A stretch of DNA of 64,000 bases from Paenibacillus chondroitinus NBRC 15376 (GTDB lineage Bacteria > Bacillota > Bacilli > Paenibacillales > NBRC-103111), in NCBI RefSeq assembly GCF_004000765.1, contig NZ_BILW01000001.1, positions 248,001-312,000 of the forward strand, written 5' to 3'. The notes under the pieces were generated by a model, which did no database searches, was not told where the DNA came from, and was given only the letters and a program-made list of their open reading frames with translations. This document shows, one piece after another, positions 59,964-64,000 of this stretch (positions are counted from its first letter, which is position 1; every line of letters begins with the position of its first letter). A program made the translations under genes and the position numbers.

Positions 59964-61109
59964 ATGTTGTTTTACGCAGTCATTTATATGGGGAATGCGG
60001 TGTACGGCACATTTTTACCGGTATACCTGTATAACGTTAAATTCTCTCAGGAGCAAATCGGCATGCTGCTCAGCCTTGGACCGCTCGTTGCCATGTTAGG
60101 CCAACCGATCTGGGGAGCGCTTGGTGATCGTGCCAAAACCAAAAACAGTGTGCTTGCTTTGCTTTTAATCGGGAGCGGCATTTCCATTATGTTCTTCCCG
60201 CTTTCGCATCAGTTCATTTATTTGCTTATATTAATTTGCGTGTTCATGTTTTTCCAAACGTCTATTTTCGCGTTAAGCGATGCGATAACATTGGAAGAAT
60301 TGGATCGGCGTCCCAAATGGAATTTTGGTTGGATTCGCCTTGGTGGTACCATCGGTTTCGCCACAATGTCGCTTGTATTCGGGATCGTCGCCAAATCCCA
60401 CATTAACTCCATGTTCCCTGTCTATGCAGGAACGATGCTTGCGGGGTTGCTGCTGCTATGGTGTTTTCCGCCAGCGGCGAGCCGTCAGGCCAACGTAACC
60501 GGCAAACGGTTTCGGGAGCTTTTCCGCAATGGCAAGCTGATGTTTTATTTGGGCATTAATTTCATTGTACAAGTTACACTGGGCTATTATTATGCCTTTT
60601 TCCCCATTTACTTCAAGGAAATGGGGGCCGACAGCTTACTGCTCGGCTGGTCGATGGTTATTTCTTCAATGAGCGAGCTGCCGTTCCTGTTGTTTTCCGG
60701 TTGGATCTTCAAGCGCGTTTCGATCTCGATGATATTGATCATTGCCGCACTCGCGTCTGGCATCAGGTGGTTCTTATTTTCCATCATTGACCAACCGTAT
60801 TGGATTTTACCGGTACAGGCGCTGCATGGTGTGATCTTCATTGTATTGTCTGTGACCTTGGCAACATTTATTAACCGTGAAGTGCCATCTGAGTGGAAAG
60901 CCAGCGGTCAGACGCTGAATGGCCTGCTCAGCCTTGGAGCCGCCCGCATCATCGGCAGCTTTTTGGGTGGAATCATGAGCGCTGCGTACGGCATGAGACA
61001 AGTTTTTCTATACAGCTCATGGGTGTCTATGGCGACTGTGGTTGTATTCGGGCTCGTCGTTTGGCTGCGGAGGAAGCAAAATGTGCCGAGTCCCTCGTTG
61101 ACGAAGTGA
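59964..61109 (+). CDS. MFS transporter (sugar/PPP-type)
   Basis: The 381-residue protein has about twelve helices and begins in helix 1 (MLFYAVIYMGNAVYGTFLPVYL). It resembles the MFS_1-like branch of maltose/PPP-type permeases (GQPIWGALGDRAKTKN, the conserved 2-3 loop). The start is uncertain. An AAGAAGGGG site at 59931-59939 is followed by CTTACAACGAGA with no ATG, GTG or TTG in frame; the first is ATG 59964, 24 bases after the site. Either a weak start is used or the original start has mutated. It probably imports a sugar or oligosaccharide for the adjacent GH99-like protein. Confidence 0.75.
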   Translation: MLFYAVIYMGNAVYGTFLPVYLYNVKFSQEQIGMLLSLGPLVAMLGQPIWGALGDRAKTKNSVLALLLIGSGISIMFFPLSHQFIYLLILICVFMFFQTSIFALSDAITLEELDRRPKWNFGWIRLGGTIGFATMSLVFGIVAKSHINSMFPVYAGTMLAGLLLLWCFPPAASRQANVTGKRFRELFRNGKLMFYLGINFIVQVTLGYYYAFFPIYFKEMGADSLLLGWSMVISSMSELPFLLFSGWIFKRVSISMILIIAALASGIRWFLFSIIDQPYWILPVQALHGVIFIVLSVTLATFINREVPSEWKASGQTLNGLLSLGAARIIGSFLGGIMSAAYGMRQVFLYSSWVSMATVVVFGLVVWLRRKQNVPSPSLTK

Positions 61110-61122
61110 GCTTGCTAACAAC

Positions 61123-61157
61123 AAACCCTGATGGATTTGATCCGTCAGGGTTTTTCT
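61123..61157 (+). terminator. Terminator of the MFS gene
   Basis: AAACCCTGATGGA at 61123-61135 pairs with TCCGTCAGGGTTT at 61141-61153 (one G-T pair), followed by TTC. Confidence 0.9.
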
Positions 61158-61399
61158 TGTCCAAGGTAAAAATCGTGCACAAATAAGTAAAAATAATGCT
61201 TGATTTTGTGTGTTCACTTGCTTCCGCTTGGATAGTCGCGCATTTATTGCGACAGATCGACAAAATCATACAAATTAGACTCCTTTCCGATGCAAGTAAA
61301 GGCTTGTATAATATTAGGAAATGAAGCATCCATAGCTGTGGCCGGATTCCTGACATGATCGGAAATCCGTTTTTTTATGTAGAGACAGGGGTGTATACG

Positions 61400-63022
61400 A
61401 TGTATAAAATCGTGATCGTTGATGACGAAGTGGAAGTCAGAGAAGGCATCAAAGAGAGCATCGATTGGGAGCGGCACGGCTTTGAATGTATAGGAGACTA
61501 CCGAAATGGCAGCGAAGCGTTGGAAGCCATTGCAGAACTTCGGCCAGATCTCGTTTTGTCGGATATCTGCATGCCTTTTATGGACGGAATTGAATTAACG
61601 AGGCAGATTCACCTGAATTATCCGTATATCAAGGTAATTATCCTGACGGGTCATGACGAATTTGATTATGCCCAGAAAGCGCTGCGTTTGAAGGTGCATG
61701 ATTATATCGTCAAACCAATAACAGCTAACGAGCTTCGCCAACTGCTGGATAAAGTCAAAGATGAGATGGATAAGGAAGCTGAAAACCGTGAGAATCTTTC
61801 ACTTCTGAAGATGCAGCTTCATCAAAGCTTACCTTTGTTAAGAGAACGGTTCCTTGAGCAGTTAGTGGGCGGCACTTTGCGGGATGACCGGGTACAAGAG
61901 AGATTCGTGTATTTCAGCTTGCCGCCAATTGCCCCGCCTTATCTGGTTGTTGCGATTGACATCGACGACTTTGATGACACAAAGAAAGAGAAATGGCAAA
62001 ACGATCCGGAGCTTTTCCGATCCGCAGCCTTTAATATTGTGCAGGAAGTGACGGAGGGGAAAAACGCCATCGTCTTTCGGACGAGGGAGGAGCGAATGGT
62101 TGTCATTTTCTCCGGCGAAGCGGAAGAAGGGACTTATGAAACTGCGCTTCATGTATCGGATGTGATTCGATTCTGCATGGAGAAATACTTGAAATTCACA
62201 GTCACTGTGGGTGTCGGCACGTTATGCAAAACTTTACATGAGCTCCCGCAATCATATAACGGAGCGATTTCCGCACTGGATTACCGGTTTTTGCATGGGA
62301 AAAATAAGGTCATTTCCATCCAGGACATGGAAGGCGCCAAGAAACCGGCGCAGCAGCTGGATATCGAGTGGAATCGCAGGTTTGCAACCTTAATTAAAAC
62401 AGGGACGCTCGAGGAAGCTCATCTATTGACGAGGCTGTTAATAAGCAATTTAAAGGCATCTTTGATGCCGATAGGAGCTTGTTATCTCCAAATTCAGGCG
62501 ATTATTATTGCCATTATGACCACCATTCACGAGCTTGCTGGACATGACAGTGCGCATTTTCAAGGCCATGACATTGTGATCAAAGATATTAATCGGTTCA
62601 AAACGCTGGATGAGATTGAAGCTTGGCTGAAGTCGATTTGCAGGGAAGCCATTTCGTATATTTCGGAGCAAAGAAACGATCAGACGAAAATGCAAGTTCG
62701 GAGCGTAACCGAATATATCGACGAGCACTATTCCGACGAGAACCTTACGCTCGATGACCTCTGCCGCCATGTGCATTTGAGCAGAAGTTATTTCAGTACT
62801 GTTTTCAAGCAGCACAAAGAACAAACGATCATGGAATATGTAACGCGGGTCCGCATTGAAAAAGCGAAGGATTTGCTGCAGCATACGGTGCTGAAATCGT
62901 ATGAAGTCGGGGCGAAAGTAGGTTATTCCGATCCGCAATACTTTAGTGTATTGTTTAAGAAAAACACGGGAACATCCCCTAAGGAGTACCGAGAAAAGCT
63001 GTTAAGGGAGAAAATTCAATGA
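61400..63022 (+). CDS. YesN-type response regulator (receiver plus AraC domain)
   Basis: The 540-residue regulator begins YKIVIVDDEVEVREGI. The receiver domain has the phosphorylated Asp55 in LVLSDICMPFMDG and Lys in YIVKPITANEL. A middle region of about 270 residues follows, and the C-terminus has two AraC helix-turn-helix motifs (LDDLCRHVHLSRSYFSTVFK; VGAKVGYSDPQYFSVLFKKNTG), ending in SPKEYREK. ATG 61400 follows CAGGGGTGTATACG. Its stop overlaps the start of the cognate sensor kinase. It likely controls a sugar transport operon beyond the window. Confidence 0.93.
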   Translation: MYKIVIVDDEVEVREGIKESIDWERHGFECIGDYRNGSEALEAIAELRPDLVLSDICMPFMDGIELTRQIHLNYPYIKVIILTGHDEFDYAQKALRLKVHDYIVKPITANELRQLLDKVKDEMDKEAENRENLSLLKMQLHQSLPLLRERFLEQLVGGTLRDDRVQERFVYFSLPPIAPPYLVVAIDIDDFDDTKKEKWQNDPELFRSAAFNIVQEVTEGKNAIVFRTREERMVVIFSGEAEEGTYETALHVSDVIRFCMEKYLKFTVTVGVGTLCKTLHELPQSYNGAISALDYRFLHGKNKVISIQDMEGAKKPAQQLDIEWNRRFATLIKTGTLEEAHLLTRLLISNLKASLMPIGACYLQIQAIIIAIMTTIHELAGHDSAHFQGHDIVIKDINRFKTLDEIEAWLKSICREAISYISEQRNDQTKMQVRSVTEYIDEHYSDENLTLDDLCRHVHLSRSYFSTVFKQHKEQTIMEYVTRVRIEKAKDLLQHTVLKSYEVGAKVGYSDPQYFSVLFKKNTGTSPKEYREKLLREKIQ

Positions 63023-64000
63023 GAAAAGAAAAGGATGTCGGCATGTTTCTTTTTAAATTTAGAAGCATCCAATCCAGTATTTCTGTCGTCTTTTCTTGCT
63101 TGATTTTATTTTTGATAACGATTACAAGTTATATTTCCTATCAACTCTCGGCTGACGCGGTAGAAATGAATTCCAAGCACTACATAGCTGAAATTATTCA
63201 ACAGGTTAATATCAACATTCAATCCTACATAACCAATATGGAAGATATCTCTATGCTGGCCTCCACGAACAAAGATGTGAAGTATTATATTACGGGAAAC
63301 AGTTTCGTTAGCGAAGAGGAACGCAGACCGTATGAGAAACGAATCTCGGATTTATTTCAATCCATTTTAATCACACGCAAAGATATTGCCTCGATCATGG
63401 TTTTTGGATATAACAACCGCTTTGTTTCCGACCGCAGGATTACAAGTTTGAATACGAATTCCGGGTTCGAGGAGCAGCCGTGGTACAAAAACGCGAAAGC
63501 GGAAGGCGGCAAATCCGTCATCTCTGCACCGCATGTCCAGAACCTTATCCAAAACGAGTATCGCTGGGTGGTTTCACTCAGCCGGGAGCTAAAGAGTGCA
63601 GACGGCATTACGGGAGAGGGCATTTTCCTAGTTGATCTCAATTTGAGTGCCTTGAATGAAATTTGCAGCCATATTAATTTAGGTAAAAGAGGATATGTGT
63701 TCATCATCGACAAGGATGGGAACCTCGTGTACCACCCCCAGCAGAAGCTGATTAACAGCAATCTCAAGACGGAGATGATTGATCAGGTGAAGCAGTCCGG
63801 CAGCGGCAGCTTTGTTACGGGGGAAGGGAACAAGAAACGGATCTATACGATTCAAGAAACACATTTTGGCTGGAAAATTGTAGGGGTCGCCTATGCCAGT
63901 GAGCTGATCGCCAACCAGAATCAAATTAATCTGTCTTATTTTTTATGGACAATTCTAGCTTTAGTCATCGCGTTATACCTCTCCTTTTTCATCTCTCGCC
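63019..64000 (+). CDS. YesM-type sensor histidine kinase, N-terminal part
   Basis: The frame starts at ATG 63019, overlapping the YesN stop by four bases after AAGGGAG, and is open to the window end (327 codons). A first helix (ISVVFSCLILFLITITSYISY) is followed by an extracellular dCache-type sensor of about 250 residues (SIMVFGYNNRFVSDRR, GYVFIIDKDGNLVYHPQ, FGWKIVGVAYASEL). A second helix begins at the end (YFLWTILALVIALYLSFF). The HAMP, His_kinase and ATPase parts lie outside. It senses an extracellular sugar-like ligand and phosphorylates the adjacent regulator. Confidence 0.92.
   Translation, partial: MRKEKDVGMFLFKFRSIQSSISVVFSCLILFLITITSYISYQLSADAVEMNSKHYIAEIIQQVNINIQSYITNMEDISMLASTNKDVKYYITGNSFVSEEERRPYEKRISDLFQSILITRKDIASIMVFGYNNRFVSDRRITSLNTNSGFEEQPWYKNAKAEGGKSVISAPHVQNLIQNEYRWVVSLSRELKSADGITGEGIFLVDLNLSALNEICSHINLGKRGYVFIIDKDGNLVYHPQQKLINSNLKTEMIDQVKQSGSGSFVTGEGNKKRIYTIQETHFGWKIVGVAYASELIANQNQINLSYFLWTILALVIALYLSFFISR

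Noticed and set aside
1-64000. tRNA, rRNA, riboswitch, T-box, prophage or insertion sequence
   Set aside because: None of their recognisable cores or protein markers (integrase, transposase) was seen on either strand.

Overview
The window comes from a low-to-mid GC Gram-positive bacterium of the Paenibacillus type. The signs are strong GGAGG-type ribosome binding sites with frequent GTG and TTG starts, stem-loop plus T-tract terminators, Bacillus-type 7-1-7 Fur boxes and cre boxes, an SLH-domain surface protein, YesM/YesN- and YesS-like regulators, and an LplB/YtcP-type sugar ABC operon without its own ATPase. No rRNA, tRNA, insertion sequence or phage gene was seen. Family calls come from reading the translated sequence, not from database searches.

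The content is almost entirely plant-polysaccharide and rare-sugar catabolism. 1-5 kb: end of a GH127-type beta-L-arabinofuranosidase-like gene, an aldose 1-epimerase, a Gfo/Idh/MocA oxidoreductase and a TIM-barrel isomerase that have lost their adjoining ends at one deletion junction, then a desaturase/Rieske ferredoxin pair of the MocD/MocE type. 5.5-9 kb: a large secreted SLH protein. 9-15.6 kb: an operon of oxidoreductase, large alpha/beta-hydrolase esterase, Asp/Glu-racemase-fold protein, RuBisCO-like protein and DUF1537 kinase. 15.6-19.8 kb: an ABC exporter with an unusual insert and a secreted partner.

19.8-25.4 kb (minus strand): three secreted proteins, including a PL1-type pectate lyase. 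25.7-29.8 kb: GH78 alpha-L-rhamnosidase and an oxidoreductase. 30-32 kb: AraC regulator divergent from a GH172 (DUF2961) enzyme. 32-34 kb: PAS histidine kinase. 34-41 kb: membrane AraC regulator, two permeases, solute-binding lipoprotein, SGNH esterase. 41-43 kb: DoxX, pirin and a small protein. 43-48 kb: AraC regulator divergent from GH2 and GH88 enzymes. 48-53 kb: MFS transporter, a decayed SDR gene, a NIPSNAP protein, and a small membrane protein followed by an FtsH-like membrane AAA protease. 53.8-56.1 kb: CE7 acetyl esterase, isomerase, SRPBCC protein. 56.2-57.6 kb: a Fur-controlled unit of unknown function with a broken second gene. 57.6-61.1 kb: AraC regulator divergent from a GH99/WbsX-like protein and an MFS transporter. 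61.4-64 kb: a YesN/YesM two-component system running off the end.

Taken together (inference), the locus could support use of complex pectin. Secreted lyase and surface proteins would act outside the cell, ABC and MFS systems would import oligosaccharides, and intracellular GH78, GH2, GH88, GH127 and GH172 enzymes plus esterases would strip sugars and acyl groups. The oxidoreductase/RuBisCO-like/kinase operon and the Moc-type oxygenase pair would deal with unusual sugar acids and O-methyl groups. Three standalone AraC regulators, each divergent from an enzyme gene, and four cre-like sites indicate substrate induction and carbon catabolite control. Intergenic spaces carry at least two families of palindromic repeats.
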